Assembly (NCBI RefSeq): GCF_000428725.1
Contig: NZ_KE386792.1
Coordinates: 1-53,704 of the forward strand
Direction of reading: 5' to 3'
DNA length: 53,704 bases
Source: Psychromonas aquimarina ATCC BAA-1526
GTDB lineage: Bacteria; Pseudomonadota; Gammaproteobacteria; Enterobacterales; Psychromonadaceae
The translations under genes were made by a program, and so were the position numbers. This document shows positions 17,400-28,974 of this stretch, in pieces. Numbering within the stretch: position 1 is the stretch's first letter; every line of letters starts with the position of its first letter. The notes under the pieces were generated by a model, which saw only the letters and a list, made by a program, of their open reading frames with translations, ran no database searches and was not told the DNA's origin.

Positions 17400-18437
17400 A
17401 TGAAAAAATTACTTCTTGCCTCTGTTATTGCTTTTTGCGGATCAGCAGCCGCCGCTGAATTCCCGGTAGATTTTGCTTCCTATGGCTTTACAACAAATGA
17501 ATACCGTCTGGCAGAAACATCAATACACTTTAATCATTACGCAAATACTCTGGGTGACGGTGTTAATAAATTTACTCATTTAACAGAACTGGTCTCAGTT
17601 GAATCACAGTCTGTACCGCGAACTAACAATGATACCCTGTATTCTCTAGCAGTTGTCGATACCCGCAAAGGCGCGTCATTCACGCTGCCGGATACCGGCG
17701 AGCGTTATATTTCTGCGACTATCTTCGATGAACATCACTACCCTTACGGCGTCATTCATCAGGCAGGCACACATAAGCTGGACGTTGCCACAAACTACGC
17801 TTTTATTATCATTCGTACTGCAGTAAACAGCACCAGCCAGGATGATATTAACTACGTAACCGGCACTATCCAGCCGCAGCTTAGTGTTAATGCGATTAGT
17901 AATATTGAATATGCACCAGCAGACTATGATGCCGATAAACTAAGTGCACTGCGTGATGCGGTTACTAAAGAGGGAATAAAGCTAACTAATTTCTCTGATC
18001 TCTATCATGAGCGCCCTGAATCACAAAGCGATACTCATAAAGAATGGATGGGACTGATTGCTACTACCGTTGCATGGGGAATCATTCCAGCTGCTGAATC
18101 AACCTTTATTATGCAGAATCCTATGCTGCCGGCAGATAAATGTTACAACGCAACTTATGAAGTGCCGCCGCATAATGCATTCTGGTCTATCACAGCTTAC
18201 GATAACAAGAGCATGTTATTCTCCAATACTCACAGTATCATCAACGAAGATAACGTCACCTTCAATGAAGACAATTCATTTACTGTCAACTTCGGCAGTG
18301 AAGAACAGTGCGGTACGAATATAAACCGCCTGGATACCGTAGATAACTTTAACTTTCTGTTCCGAGTTTATAAAGCCACAATGGCAGAACTGCCGGCTTA
18401 TGAAGCAAACCTTCCGGCATTAGTCCCGGTCAGCTGA
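17400..18437 (+). CDS. Exported DUF1254/DUF1214 protein
   Basis: A 345-residue protein with a signal peptide cleaved after about residue 19 (SAAAA-E). The N-terminal DUF1254 part shows VPRTNNDTLYSLAVVDTRKG and ERYISATIFDEHHYPYG. The C-terminal DUF1214 part shows NATYEVPPHNAFWSITAYDN and NRLDTVDNFNFLFRVYKATM. These two domains normally occur together in periplasmic proteins of unknown activity. Family members are typically about 330-450 residues, so it is complete. It follows the LysR gene by 284 bp and is followed by a hairpin. Regulation by that LysR protein is plausible but not shown. Confidence 0.92.
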   Translation: MKKLLLASVIAFCGSAAAAEFPVDFASYGFTTNEYRLAETSIHFNHYANTLGDGVNKFTHLTELVSVESQSVPRTNNDTLYSLAVVDTRKGASFTLPDTGERYISATIFDEHHYPYGVIHQAGTHKLDVATNYAFIIIRTAVNSTSQDDINYVTGTIQPQLSVNAISNIEYAPADYDADKLSALRDAVTKEGIKLTNFSDLYHERPESQSDTHKEWMGLIATTVAWGIIPAAESTFIMQNPMLPADKCYNATYEVPPHNAFWSITAYDNKSMLFSNTHSIINEDNVTFNEDNSFTVNFGSEEQCGTNINRLDTVDNFNFLFRVYKATMAELPAYEANLPALVPVS

Positions 18438-18460
18438 TATCTGCCGTTACCTTTATAAAA

Positions 18461-18490
18461 AGAAACATCTTCTAAAACGGAGATGTTTCT
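18461..18490 (+). terminator. Hairpin after the DUF1254 gene
   Basis: Perfect 10-bp stem AGAAACATCT / AGATGTTTCT, 23 bases past the stop. There is little T-run after it, so it may be a weak terminator. Confidence 0.5.
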
Positions 18491-18570
18491 ATAATCTTCG
18501 ACAAACCACAGTTTACCAATAAGGTAATGGCGACAGCTCTCACTGTGTTACATTTTTGATAAGATTTATT

Positions 18571-18939
18571 ATGGATCTTAATCTGATTAAACCTTTTCCG
18601 GCAGTCTATAAATATCAGTTAATTACCACAGCAGCCGAATCTCTGGATCTGACTCAATCAGTGCTAAGTGCAGTCCTTCGCCGTCTGGAAAAGCGGCTTA
18701 ATAAAAAGCTGTTTGTTAAAGAAGGCCGAGGCATTACTCCCACGAGTGCGGCTGCAATACTTACCGATAAACTTGAAAACGTGATGGGCCTGATAGAAAA
18801 TGAGCTGCTTGACAATAAAGACACAAAAGCCAGTAAAAACAACCATAACTGGGATAGTCAGCACTCGCTCACACCTTCTGAAACGGCAGTATTAACAGTT
18901 TATATAAACTTAAAGGCTTCTCTGTACCGAACTCTTTAA
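18571..18939 (+). pseudogene. Truncated LysR regulator (DNA-binding domain only)
   Basis: From the ATG at 18571 the first about 75 residues closely follow the LysR protein at 16288 (MDLNLIKPFPAVYK, SVLSAVLRRLEKRLNKKLF, KEGRGITPTSAA). After KLENVMGLIENELL the similarity ends and the tail of about 45 residues is unrelated. Its 3' end overlaps the end of the convergent hydroxylase gene by 71 bp. The effector domain is gone. This looks like a decayed duplicate; if expressed, the HTH fragment could still bind the sites of the intact regulator. Confidence 0.7.
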
Positions 18940-19669
18940 GCCCCTGGCGCATTAAAGGATAATCTACTGCAGGTTTATCTCTATAGGTGGAAAACAGTTT
19001 ATCCCAGAAAATCAGGTTAAAGCCATAATTACTGTTAGTTTCTTTGGCTGCTTCTGAATGATGAATCCAGTGCACTTCCGGGGTAATAATAAATTTACGC
19101 AGGAATTTATCAGCAGTCCTGGGCAGCTTAAGATTACTGTGATTAAAAAGCGCCAGCCCGTTTAACAGCACTTCAAAAATAATCACCGCAGCAGCCGGAA
19201 TACCAAAAATCACAACAAACAGCATCTTAATCAGCATGGAAATAATGATTTCAACAGGATGAAAGCGAACAGCAGAGCTGACATCAAGTCCGATTTCCGT
19301 ATGGTGCATACGATGCACAGACCAAAGAAGCGGTATTTTATGCATTAACAGATGCTGACCGTAGATAAGCAGATCCAGCATCAGCAGCGCTAAAATAACT
19401 GCAGTCGCATAAGAAATATCAATCATATTAAAGAGTCCAATTGAATGCTCCGAGGCAGACCGGGCGGCACCGACAGCCAGTAACGGCAACAGAATATTCA
19501 ATAAAAGACTAGCAATAAAAGCCAGGGACAGATTAACCGACCACTGCCGGAGTCGGCTGCATTTACGTTTGGCGAGCGGAAATAAAAATTCTACGCCGGC
19601 GAGTATAATAAAAAGGCTTAAAAATATGCCCAGCCGGATGACATGTTCATAGTCAGTAAATATATTCAT
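18869..19669 (-). CDS. Sterol desaturase / fatty acid hydroxylase family membrane protein
   Basis: A 266-residue integral membrane protein with about four hydrophobic helices (residues 8-30, 43-65, 75-100, 145-170). It has the three His clusters of the diiron hydroxylase superfamily: HLLMHK (HxxxH), VHRMHHTE (HxxHH) and VHWIHHSE (HxxHH). Such enzymes hydroxylate or desaturate lipids at a membrane diiron centre. The last 71 bases overlap the truncated LysR gene on the other strand. The substrate is unknown. Confidence 0.9.
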   Translation of the reverse strand: MNIFTDYEHVIRLGIFLSLFIILAGVEFLFPLAKRKCSRLRQWSVNLSLAFIASLLLNILLPLLAVGAARSASEHSIGLFNMIDISYATAVILALLMLDLLIYGQHLLMHKIPLLWSVHRMHHTEIGLDVSSAVRFHPVEIIISMLIKMLFVVIFGIPAAAVIIFEVLLNGLALFNHSNLKLPRTADKFLRKFIITPEVHWIHHSEAAKETNSNYGFNLIFWDKLFSTYRDKPAVDYPLMRQGLKEFGTEKPLSLYKLLILPFQKV

Positions 19670-19777
19670 TTATAAGAAAACTAAAAATATTGATAAGCAG
19701 CCTCTCTACAGGGGCACGTGGGGCTCTTAACCTCATCCGCCACAGCAAAAAGCGGAATTATTCAAGCTGTTCAGCGT

Positions 19778-20863
19778 TTATTCAATCTCACCATTAGCCG
19801 ATTTAAAGCGCTGTGGAATCGCTCGGAATTCATCATCTAACTGGGTAAATATCCTGTATATATCAGGGTCAAAATGCGACCCTATGCCCTCTTTAATAAT
19901 TTCACAGGCTTTTTCATGGGAAAATGGAGGCTTATAAGGCCGTTTCGATATAAGGGCATCATAAACATCGGCGTATGCCATAATACGTGCAGAAAGAGGG
20001 ATATCCTTTCCTTTCAAGCCGCGCGGATACCCAGAACCGTCCCACTTTTCATGATGTCCGCCGGCAATATCTTTTGCAGTTTCCAGGAATTTAGGTTCGT
20101 CAAGAAAACGCTGCGCTTGTGCAATCGTTTGTTCTCCGGCAATCGCATGACGCTTCATTTCGCTGAACTCTTCTTCGCTTAATTTACCCGGCTTAAGTAA
20201 TATATTATCTGATATTGCGACTTTACCAATATCGTGCAGAGGTGCAGCATTGGCATAGATCTCAACAAGCTCCGGTCTTAACTCGTTTTTAAACAAACTG
20301 TCTTCGCTCATTGCCCTGGCCATCGCACGAACATACTCTTTAGTACGCTGAATATGCTCCCCCGTTTCCGGATCTCTATGCTCAGCAACAATGCCCATCA
20401 CCACCAGAATGGCATCTTTAGTTTTCTGGAGCTGCTCAGTACGCTGTGCAATTCTTGCTTCAAGATCATCATTATGCTGTTTTAACAATAAATGAGTCTT
20501 AACACGGGATTTTACCAGTTCAGGTACAACGGGCTTGGAGATATAATCCACTGCACCTAAAGCCAGCCCCTTTGCTTCATCATTGGTGCCGCCCATTGCC
20601 GTCACAAAGATAATAGGAATAGCGGCGGTTAACTTATTTTTCTTTAATATATTAAGTACATCATAACCGCTTATTTCAGGCATCATAATATCCAGCAGAA
20701 TAAGGTCCGGATAAGGAGCGGTGCCCGCAATTTTTATCGCCTTTTCTCCGCTGGTCGCCACAACAATGCTGTAGTCATTCTTAAGTACATTCATTAATAT
20801 ATGAATATTATCAGGCACATCATCAACGATCAGGATCCTGGGTTGAGCTGGTTTATTCGCCAT
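19778..20863 (-). CDS. Response regulator with HD-GYP c-di-GMP phosphodiesterase domain
   Basis: The start at 20863 ([15 protein letters not shown]) is preferred; ATG 20869 and TTG 20875 are in frame. It is about 361 residues. The receiver domain has phospho-acceptor Asp58 ([13 protein letters not shown]) and Lys in FISKP-type context ([11 protein letters not shown]). A linker coiled coil leads to a complete HD-GYP domain: [44 protein letters not shown] and [20 protein letters not shown] proteins hydrolyse c-di-GMP to GMP or pGpG. The gene begins inside the last codons of the giant hybrid kinase, so it is almost certainly its phosphotransfer partner. Confidence 0.93.
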   Translation of the reverse strand: MANKPAQPRILIVDDVPDNIHILMNVLKNDYSIVVATSGEKAIKIAGTAPYPDLILLDIMMPEISGYDVLNILKKNKLTAAIPIIFVTAMGGTNDEAKGLALGAVDYISKPVVPELVKSRVKTHLLLKQHNDDLEARIAQRTEQLQKTKDAILVVMGIVAEHRDPETGEHIQRTKEYVRAMARAMSEDSLFKNELRPELVEIYANAAPLHDIGKVAISDNILLKPGKLSEEEFSEMKRHAIAGEQTIAQAQRFLDEPKFLETAKDIAGGHHEKWDGSGYPRGLKGKDIPLSARIMAYADVYDALISKRPYKPPFSHEKACEIIKEGIGSHFDPDIYRIFTQLDDEFRAIPQRFKSANGEIE

Positions 20864-23800
20864 TTTCATCACCAATTAAGCTGTCTATCAATTTATTAAG
20901 CAAAACCACCGTTCTTTCTGTTTCAAAGCGGTATAAATGTCTGCTGATCTCATCAATCTGTTTTGCCCAATGAGAGCCTTTATACAACAGCTCCACCTCA
21001 TTCATAATATCAATAGAAACACTAATTTCATTATCTAGATTATCTAAAACAAGTACTAATTTATCTTTTAAATCAACAGCATTGAACACTTGAGTAGGTA
21101 AATTATTATTTAAACTAAGCGGCAGCTTATGGATATCATCAATGCTTGCCTGTAAAGACAGCCTGAATTGATGCGCGAGTCTTTGCTCAGGTAAATTTTC
21201 ATTCTTCAGTTCATCGTTAATTCTGGTTGTAATCTCATAAAGATCAAGCATACCTAAATTCCCGGAAACCCCCTTTATTTCATGCGTTAAAGCCTGTGCT
21301 TTGTGCAGCTTATTAAGGTCAAACAACTGCTGTAAATCATCCGCGCTGGACCTATAAGTCTTAGAAAATTTATGCAGTTGTTTTAAATATAGCTCCTGGT
21401 TTCCAACTAAACGCACTAATCCGGCGCTGAAATCAATATAATTCGAAAACGGAAAATGAAATAACTGCGGATCCGCGGCTGCAGAAGCGGAGCTCAGTGA
21501 GGATAAGCTTAAAGGCGGGCTGTCTTTAAGCCAGCGGGACAAGACCTGCGACAAATTCAATGGAACAATCGGTTTACTCACATAATCATTCATTCCTGAT
21601 GCCAGTGTTTCCTCGCGATCTCCTTCCATCGCTTGTGCCGTCATGGCAATGATGGTCAGATGCTGATAATAATCATCATCCAGATCGACTGCCAGCTGTC
21701 TAATGGCCTGCGCAGCTTCAAGGCCGTTCATAACCGGCATTTGTATATCCATTAAAACAGCGTCATACTTTTTCTGCTGGACGGCATTAAGAGCTTCAGC
21801 ACCATTTACAGCTGTTTCGATAGAAGTAATCCCCATCTGCTTAAGCAGCTCAGCTGCAACCTCCCTGTTGATTTCATTATCATCAACCAGTAAAACAGAG
21901 GCATTATTAACAACAGGTATCTCAATATTCTGTAAATTATCATCAAGTGTACTGAATACTGCCTCATGCCCTAAAACACCCATTATCGTATCCAGTAAAA
22001 TAGAAGAGGAAAGCGGTTTAATAATAAAGCCGTCCATCTCAACATCTTTAGCTATGCGCATTACCTCTTCACGTCCATAAGCAGTGATCATGATTGTTTT
22101 GGGTTTTTTTATTAAAAACTCCATGGCATGAATTTTTTCTACTAATTCATCGCCCTTCATGCCGGGCATATTCCAGTCAACTAAAAGAATATCAATACTG
22201 TTATTTTCATCACTTAGTTTTTCAAGTACCTGATCCGCACTTTCAAGCACTTCAAATTTAAAATTAAGGCTCTCCAGCATTTCACTTAAAATATGCCGGA
22301 ATGCTTCATTATCATCGACGGCTAAAATATTCACATTATGCAGTGTCGGTAATATTTTAGTTAATGCCTCGCTGCGCTGCTTTTCCTGCTCTACCGCAAT
22401 GCCGAACTGCGCTGAAAAACAAAACGTTGAACCTTTACCTAATTCACTATTTTCAATCCAGCAGGTACCGCCCATCATTTCAGCCAGCTTGAGACTGATC
22501 GCCAGGCCAAGCCCCGTTCCTCCATATTTACGGCAGGTACTTTCATCTGCCTGGGTAAATTTACTGAACAGCTTTTCCTGCTGGGCGGCGGTAAGACCAA
22601 TGCCGGAATCCTTGACATAAAACTTAAGCATAATGCTGTCGGTTGTCTGCGACATCACTTCGATACCAAGCGTTATCTCTCCCTGCTCAGTAAATTTAAC
22701 TGCATTAGTACAGTAATTAGTTAGAATCTGTCCCACCCGCATGCCGTCACCGACTAATACAGAAGGAATATCGACGGGTAACTGGATCAATAACTCAAGG
22801 TTTTTCTCTCTTACCCGCTGTCCGATAAGATCAATTGAATGAATAACAATCTGATTTAAATTAAAGATAACTGCTTCAATCTCCAGTTTTCCCGCTTCAA
22901 TTTTTGAGAAGTCGAGAATGTCATTTATGATACGCAGCAGAGTATTAGCCGCATTTTCTGATTTGCTGATATAATTCTTCTGGACAGGATCAAGCTCAGT
23001 TTTCTGTGCAAGGTATAACATGCCGAGAATGGCATTCATTGGAGTGCGGATTTCATGTGACATATTAGCCAGAAACATGGACTTGGCTTCCGTCGCATAT
23101 TCCGCAACCTGTTTTGCTGTTTTCAGTTCAACCGTGCGCCTTTCAACTAACTCCTCCAAGTGCGCCTGATACTCTTCCAGCTGCCGTTCTGCATATTTCT
23201 GCTCAGTGATATCTTCTAATACATTAAGCAGATGTTTAACATCATTATCACCCGCTTCAACAATTGATGATAATTTAGCCCAGAAAACCGTATTATCCAT
23301 GCGTATAAATTCAGCTTCAAATGCCTGTACTCTGCCGGATGCGATTTTATCTAAAAAGTCTTCTCTGTCGGCCGGATTTTTATAATAATCAGTGAAAACC
23401 GAGCTGACCATCTGCTCTTTGTTTTCACATTTAAAGATACTCAGCAGCGACTCATTGACTGATATAATTTTTCCGTCGAGTGAAGTCACAATGATGCCTA
23501 CCGGGAGATGATCAACAAGGTTTTTATACTGCTGATGACTACGGGATAATGCATTAGTACGCTGTGCAACCGTGGTTTTAAGCAGACGATTCCAGACAAA
23601 CAAAAAAATAAGTAGAAGAAAGACGGGAATGATGATTTCCAGCAGCAGTTTATAATCAAAATCATGCTCATAAGTGATATTAAACCAGCGGCTGTTTATT
23701 TCTCTGCGTTCATCTTTATTAATCGCATGCAGCGCTTTCTGCACTAAACCTAAAAGAATCGTATCGCCCTCTTTAACCGCCATGCTCACTTTGTACTTAT

Positions 23801-26774
23801 AGGGAATTTCTCCTGATATTTTAAGGCTGGTTATACCTTCACGGCTGAGAACATCTCCAATCACAGCCAGCGCACCGACAAATGCAAAACTTTCACCACG
23901 CAGCACTGCGCCCAGCCCTTCAGAAACACTATTAACTAAGTGCAGATTAACGTTAGGGTGATTATTTGCCAAAAAATCGTAAGAGATATAACCATCAACA
24001 ACCGATACTTTTTTACTGTCAAGCTCGCTGATATCTGCAATAAAACGAACATTATCCCGGGTCACAATAACCATTGGAAACTGCACATAGGGCTCCGTGA
24101 AATCCATCTCTTTTTCACGTGACGGTGATTTTACAATCGCAGGTAAAAGATCAATGTTCCCATACGTAAGCCCCTTTACCATCTCAGGCCAGCTGCGGTT
24201 TGTAACCGGTATTATTTCTATGCCTAATAAAACTGCAATTCTTTTTATATAATCTGCACTTAACCCTTCCAGCCCCCCATTTTTATTAATCCATTCTATC
24301 GGCGCCCAGTTATTATCGTAACCTACACTGATTTTCGAGTGCCGGCTTAACCAGGCTTTTTCTACGGATGACAGGGACAATTTAAGAGAATCTTTTTCTG
24401 CCCAGCCGCCTAGAATTCGATCCCATTCACTGCGGCTGATTGTTGCTGTTGCTTTCTGTAAAATACTGCTCAGTAACGGCCAGTCCTTGCGAACTCCGAT
24501 GGCATTTACAGATTCAGTTTCAGTTATTTTTTTGCCTATCTGTAAATTATTGATCAGCTCCTGCTTGATGATATACATAGCTACAGCCCGATTTCCCACA
24601 TAGGCATCAGCGGCACCACTGGCAACCGCGCCAAGCGCATCACTCGTTGAAGCAAACTCATGTACTATAATCTGCGGATGTTTTTCTTTGATAACTGCAC
24701 TGATAAAAAAGCCTTTTTCAAGCGCAACACTTTTCCCGGATAATCCGCTAAGAGAACTGTATTGTTCATTTTCTCTGTGGATAATCACGTGCGGTACAAC
24801 CACGTAAGGGTCGGTAAACTCAAAAAACGGTTTTCTGTTTTCACGAGGTGTTATTCCCATTATTGCATCGAGTTTTTTATCTTTAACGGCGTTATAAATA
24901 GTGTTCCAGTCATCTGGGTGTATCACAAATTTTCCACCCAGACGCTTATTAAGCGCATTAATAAGTGCAGCGCCGATCCCGGTGGGAAGACCGTCGCGAT
25001 CCAGATAATCCATTGGAGGCCATGCTTCCATCGTACCTATATTGATTTTCTTAATAGAGTCTAAAAATGCCAGCTCTTCTGTTGTTAAGTTATCTATCAG
25101 AACCGGAGACTGGGTAAGAATTTCCACCTTGGCAATTTCCGGGTGGCTCCATTTTTGAAAAAAATGCAGACGCTCAGCTTCAGTTAAACTTGCTAATGAT
25201 TTTTCTAAAATGGAGGCTAGTTCAGGCCAGTCTTTACGAACACCGAAACGCTGTTCAGAGAGTCCCTGGGCATACAGGGCGGCAAATTTTAAATTTGAAT
25301 AACCCGACTGAGTAATCAAATAATGAGCCATGCCCATGCCGGCAATCGTTCCGTCAACTTTCCTGGTTGAAACTGCCTCTAAAGCTTCCTGCAGATTATT
25401 AACCCAGACGGGCTGCAGATCTGGAAACTCTTCCAGCGCATATTTACTGGTAGAATATCCTTCTACCAGCGCAAATCGTTTTCCCGAAATATCCTCTCTC
25501 TTTTTTATACCCAATGCTTGATCATGGATGACAATATACTGCGCCAGTGATAAATACGGACTGCTGAACTCAAATTTTTCCAGCCTTTCCGGACGTTTGA
25601 CTAAGGTTGCAATCACATCAACCTTTTTATTTAATGCTGCATTATAAAGCGCCTTCCAGGCACCGTCGCCATAAGTCGAAAAGCTTATTCCCGCTCTTTT
25701 AGCCGCTTCCCGGGTAATATCAACAGCGATTCCAACATATTGCCCCTTATCATTTTTAAAACTATAGGGCGCATAGTTCTGATCAAAAGCAATAATGATA
25801 TTCTTGTGGGTTTTAAGCCAGTTTAACTCTGCCTGGGTAAACCCTAAGTCTTTATCTTTATGATAAAAGCCCTGCTGTGCATTTTTCAGCCAGCGGCCCT
25901 CCATAGCGGTAAACTGACTATGCTTTATTTTTAATAATCCGCTGTTAATACGAGCCTGTAATTGTTCATCCCCCTTATTGACAACCGCCTGAACAGACGA
26001 GGATATACGGTATTTTAAAAACGGGACAAAATCCCCCTGCAGCCCCCGACGCGTTAACATATCATCAACAGCAAATTCATCATCAAAGAACAGCTGAATT
26101 TTGTTTTCCGATATCCAGTGCAGAATTTCCGTATAATCCGACGCTATTTGAATCTTCACCCCCGGTATTCTTTTTTCTAATAAATCACCGTAATAGGGAG
26201 AGATAACACCAATAGTGCTTCCAGTGAGCTGCTCAACATTATTTATCTTCATTTTTTCAGGCAGGTAAAACAGAGCGTCAAGCTGATAAAACGGGTCACT
26301 GCCGGCCTGCCAGTCACTGTCTACAGCGGCCCCGCTATGAAAATCAGCATCCCCCCGTTTAACCAGCTCCAGGCTTCCCTTCCAGTCAGCAAATACAAAC
26401 TGCACATCAACATTTTCAGCATCCGCCCATGCTTTCCAGATATCAATAAACAATCCGGCGGCTTTTCCCTGCGCATTAAGCATGGTTAACGGCGCATAAT
26501 CACGATCTGCGGCAATACGATAAATTTCCTTCTCTGTTTTGTTACTGCTCTGCAGCTGTGTTTGTAACCGGGATTTTTCTAATAACGAGCTGCTTTGAAA
26601 AGCACTGTTTATTTTATCAAGAGCTATTAATGTTCCTGCAGGCACCGCCATACGATAGGGAAAGCTGCTGTCGGTATAAATTGTGCTGCCGTTAGATGAT
26701 ACCGCCGCTTTAACCAGTGTGCAGATAGAAAAAAGAAAAACTGAAAACAAAAATAAGAAGCGAAAAAATTTCAT
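20853..26774 (-). CDS. BvgS-like hybrid sensor kinase with four periplasmic binding domains
   Basis: A 1973-residue inner-membrane protein. After a signal peptide (1-23) come four SBP_bac_3/Venus-flytrap domains at about 65-300, 315-555, 560-800 and 801-1031. They are followed by a membrane helix (about 1041-1061), a PAS domain (about 1078-1200), a coiled coil, a histidine kinase ([15 protein letters not shown], His1240; ATPase region about 1345-1460 with GGTGLGLAI), two receivers (Asp1533 in VDWNMPG, Asp1676 in MDIQMPV) and an Hpt domain (His1831 in [10 protein letters not shown]). BvgS itself has two binding domains; four is unusual. The gene overlaps the REC-HD-GYP gene by 11-23 bases. A relay His-Asp-His-Asp to that protein is expected, so binding of small solutes would control c-di-GMP breakdown. 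The ligands are unknown. Confidence 0.95.
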   Translation of the reverse strand: MKFFRFLFLFSVFLFSICTLVKAAVSSNGSTIYTDSSFPYRMAVPAGTLIALDKINSAFQSSSLLEKSRLQTQLQSSNKTEKEIYRIAADRDYAPLTMLNAQGKAAGLFIDIWKAWADAENVDVQFVFADWKGSLELVKRGDADFHSGAAVDSDWQAGSDPFYQLDALFYLPEKMKINNVEQLTGSTIGVISPYYGDLLEKRIPGVKIQIASDYTEILHWISENKIQLFFDDEFAVDDMLTRRGLQGDFVPFLKYRISSSVQAVVNKGDEQLQARINSGLLKIKHSQFTAMEGRWLKNAQQGFYHKDKDLGFTQAELNWLKTHKNIIIAFDQNYAPYSFKNDKGQYVGIAVDITREAAKRAGISFSTYGDGAWKALYNAALNKKVDVIATLVKRPERLEKFEFSSPYLSLAQYIVIHDQALGIKKREDISGKRFALVEGYSTSKYALEEFPDLQPVWVNNLQEALEAVSTRKVDGTIAGMGMAHYLITQSGYSNLKFAALYAQGLSEQRFGVRKDWPELASILEKSLASLTEAERLHFFQKWSHPEIAKVEILTQSPVLIDNLTTEELAFLDSIKKINIGTMEAWPPMDYLDRDGLPTGIGAALINALNKRLGGKFVIHPDDWNTIYNAVKDKKLDAIMGITPRENRKPFFEFTDPYVVVPHVIIHRENEQYSSLSGLSGKSVALEKGFFISAVIKEKHPQIIVHEFASTSDALGAVASGAADAYVGNRAVAMYIIKQELINNLQIGKKITETESVNAIGVRKDWPLLSSILQKATATISRSEWDRILGGWAEKDSLKLSLSSVEKAWLSRHSKISVGYDNNWAPIEWINKNGGLEGLSADYIKRIAVLLGIEIIPVTNRSWPEMVKGLTYGNIDLLPAIVKSPSREKEMDFTEPYVQFPMVIVTRDNVRFIADISELDSKKVSVVDGYISYDFLANNHPNVNLHLVNSVSEGLGAVLRGESFAFVGALAVIGDVLSREGITSLKISGEIPYKYKVSMAVKEGDTILLGLVQKALHAINKDERREINSRWFNITYEHDFDYKLLLEIIIPVFLLLIFLFVWNRLLKTTVAQRTNALSRSHQQYKNLVDHLPVGIIVTSLDGKIISVNESLLSIFKCENKEQMVSSVFTDYYKNPADREDFLDKIASGRVQAFEAEFIRMDNTVFWAKLSSIVEAGDNDVKHLLNVLEDITEQKYAERQLEEYQAHLEELVERRTVELKTAKQVAEYATEAKSMFLANMSHEIRTPMNAILGMLYLAQKTELDPVQKNYISKSENAANTLLRIINDILDFSKIEAGKLEIEAVIFNLNQIVIHSIDLIGQRVREKNLELLIQLPVDIPSVLVGDGMRVGQILTNYCTNAVKFTEQGEITLGIEVMSQTTDSIMLKFYVKDSGIGLTAAQQEKLFSKFTQADESTCRKYGGTGLGLAISLKLAEMMGGTCWIENSELGKGSTFCFSAQFGIAVEQEKQRSEALTKILPTLHNVNILAVDDNEAFRHILSEMLESLNFKFEVLESADQVLEKLSDENNSIDILLVDWNMPGMKGDELVEKIHAMEFLIKKPKTIMITAYGREEVMRIAKDVEMDGFIIKPLSSSILLDTIMGVLGHEAVFSTLDDNLQNIEIPVVNNASVLLVDDNEINREVAAELLKQMGITSIETAVNGAEALNAVQQKKYDAVLMDIQMPVMNGLEAAQAIRQLAVDLDDDYYQHLTIIAMTAQAMEGDREETLASGMNDYVSKPIVPLNLSQVLSRWLKDSPPLSLSSLSSASAAADPQLFHFPFSNYIDFSAGLVRLVGNQELYLKQLHKFSKTYRSSADDLQQLFDLNKLHKAQALTHEIKGVSGNLGMLDLYEITTRINDELKNENLPEQRLAHQFRLSLQASIDDIHKLPLSLNNNLPTQVFNAVDLKDKLVLVLDNLDNEISVSIDIMNEVELLYKGSHWAKQIDEISRHLYRFETERTVVLLNKLIDSLIGDENGE

Positions 26775-27090
26775 TAGATAAACTCACTCCACAAACGGCA
26801 ATTATTTAACAAAATAAAGTAAAGCGAAGAGTTGTAACTACATAACTATAGTTTATATTTCTACATGAAAAAGCTCTTAAGCGGATATTTACAGGTAAAG
26901 TGCATATACCTTATCCCGACAGCTAAATACCTGAAAGTTAGAGAACTAACAGGTATCGGCAGGCTTATTTCGTAGAATAGACAAGTATCGGAACAGTGAC
27001 AGCGGCTCCATAGAAAATTCAAATGAACAATAACGGGAATCTATACAGATAAGAAACAGGCTGAACATAATTGAATCTTTATTTTCAATC
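26775..27090. other. Spacer between orphan binding-protein gene and hybrid kinase
   Basis: 316 bp. The right part (27042-27090) resembles 28022-28070 behind the neighbouring paralogue, so it belongs to the duplicated unit. The rest probably holds the promoter of the kinase; no operator was recognised. Confidence 0.5.
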
Positions 27091-27840
27091 TTATTTCATT
27101 TCCATAAACTGCATAATAATCTCATCGTAGCGGCCTGATTTTTTCAGCTCTTTTAATCCAATATCCAGTTTATCTGCTGTTTCCTGAGCTTTAGCAGACT
27201 TTTTGGAAAGTAACATAAACATACCCGCCTTTCTGATAACTTTAGGGTGATTGGTAAACAGCGGAACTTTAGCTGGTGAAAACAGCCGGTTAATAGTTGC
27301 GTAGCCAACAAAAAAATTTGCGGGCAAAGCATCAATTCGGCCTATTAATAACTTTTTAAAGCTAAGCTCTTCTTTTACCGCAATATCAAGATCTATGCCC
27401 TGCATTTTAAAACGCTCAACATGTTCATAGCCAAGTGTTCCTCCAATTTTATACTTTTTAAGATCACCTACACTTTCCCATTTAAAATCCGTACTTTTTA
27501 AATGAAAAAAAACTTCATTTGCGATAATTAACGGCTCTTTATGATAAATAAAATTTTGCGCTCTTTTTTCACTAAACCACCAGGGGAAGGTCCCGATCAT
27601 AGTCCCCTTCAGTACCTGATTATAAGAGCGTTTCCAGGGGAAATATTTATATTCAACCTCAATGTCCTGGAGCTTAAAAGCTTCTCTGACAATAACCTCT
27701 ACAAGCTTATCGCAGGAGCTTTCTTGTGATACATAGGGGGCCCATTCCCCGATTGCTAAAACAACTTTTTCACTAGCCGATACATTAATCGACCAAGCCA
27801 GCAGTAAAAAACTAATCAGCAGAGAGCATCTATTATTCAT
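27091..27840 (-). CDS. Orphan periplasmic solute-binding protein (SBP_bac_3), copy 3
   Basis: A 249-residue exported binding protein: signal peptide 1-22, then VVLAIGEWAPYVSQESSCDK, FPWKRSYNQVLKGTMIGTFP and LKSTDFKWESVGDLKKYKIG, ending GRYDEIIMQFMEMK. It is a Venus-flytrap protein of the amino-acid/polar-solute class. It is the last of three tandem paralogues, all 249 residues long, and no ABC permease or ATPase is nearby. The position next to a kinase with four such domains suggests a sensory or ligand-scavenging role. A TATAATAATC box stands about 25 bases upstream of the ATG and is shared with copy 2, so each copy may have its own promoter. Confidence 0.92.
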   Translation of the reverse strand: MNNRCSLLISFLLLAWSINVSASEKVVLAIGEWAPYVSQESSCDKLVEVIVREAFKLQDIEVEYKYFPWKRSYNQVLKGTMIGTFPWWFSEKRAQNFIYHKEPLIIANEVFFHLKSTDFKWESVGDLKKYKIGGTLGYEHVERFKMQGIDLDIAVKEELSFKKLLIGRIDALPANFFVGYATINRLFSPAKVPLFTNHPKVIRKAGMFMLLSKKSAKAQETADKLDIGLKELKKSGRYDEIIMQFMEMK

Positions 27841-28070
27841 ATAAACTCCTTTTTAGTGATTATTATAGAAGATAGACACTGCTGGCTATACAGCTCAAAC
27901 AACAAATATTTACCATTGAGGCCGGCACGCGGGAAAGACGAGTCCTGTTATTTAAGCCTTTCGCAGAGATGAGGAAAAGTTATAGCAGTTTCATAGAAGC
28001 TCGAAATAAAGAGCAGCAGGTTATACAGATAAGAAACAGACAGAGTATAATCAGAACTTTATTTTCAATC

Positions 28071-28820
28071 TTATTTCATTTCCATAAACTCGAAAATTAT
28101 TTCATCGTAGCGGCCGGATTTTTTTAGCGCCTTTAATCCAAGATCCAGTTTATCCGCTGTTTCCTGAGCGTTGACAAACTCTCTGGAAAGCAGCATAAAC
28201 ATACCAGCCTGTTTGCTGACTTTCGGGTGATTAGTAAACAACGACACTTTAGCGGGTGAAAACAGCCGGTTAATAGTTGCGTATCCAACTATAAAATCTG
28301 CGGGTAAAGCATCAATTCTGCCTGCTAATAGCTTTTTAAAGCTAAGCTCTTCTTTTATGGCGATATCAAGATCTATGCCCTGCTTTTTAAAACGTGCAAT
28401 ATGTTCAAAGGAAAGTGTGCCTCCGATCTTATATTTTTTCAGATCATCTATATTTTCCCATTTAAAATCAGTGCTTTTTAAATGAAAAAAAACTTCTTTC
28501 GCGACAAACAGAGGCTCTTTATTGATAATAAAGTCTTGTTGTCTTTTTTTATCAACCCACCAGGGAAAAGTTCCGATTAGCAGACCGCTGCGTACCTGCT
28601 CAAAAGAGCGTTTCCAGGGAAAATACCTATATTCAACCTCGATGCCCTGGTGCCTGAAAGCTTCTTTAACAATGACCTCTAAAATTTTATCACGGTAATT
28701 AATCTGTGATACATAGGGAGCCCATTCCCCTATTGCTAATACAACTTTTTCACCCGCTAATGTATTAAACGACAAAACCAGCAGCAAAAAACTAATCAGT
28801 AAAGACCCGCTCTTTTTCAT
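28071..28820 (-). CDS. Orphan periplasmic solute-binding protein (SBP_bac_3), copy 2
   Basis: A 249-residue paralogue, offset exactly 980 bp from copy 3; the two are strongly alike over their entire length and also in the flanks. Signal peptide 1-22; mature part begins EKVVLAIGEWAPYVSQINYR. Copy-specific differences cluster in the stretch after EWAPYVSQ and at residues about 90-110, where such proteins contact ligand, so binding preferences may differ. The spacer to copy 3 is 230 bp and has no clear terminator. Confidence 0.92.
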   Translation of the reverse strand: MKKSGSLLISFLLLVLSFNTLAGEKVVLAIGEWAPYVSQINYRDKILEVIVKEAFRHQGIEVEYRYFPWKRSFEQVRSGLLIGTFPWWVDKKRQQDFIINKEPLFVAKEVFFHLKSTDFKWENIDDLKKYKIGGTLSFEHIARFKKQGIDLDIAIKEELSFKKLLAGRIDALPADFIVGYATINRLFSPAKVSLFTNHPKVSKQAGMFMLLSREFVNAQETADKLDLGLKALKKSGRYDEIIFEFMEMK

Positions 28821-28974
28821 ATAAATTCCTTTTACTGATTATTATAGAGCATAAGCAGTGCAGACTATGTAGTTTAAACAAAAAGGAAAAGCTCTCTGTC
28901 CAGGCTGGATAGTGAATAAAGATAACCTCATGATTTAACGGTTAAGCAGAGATAAACAGCTGCATTGCTTTAGC

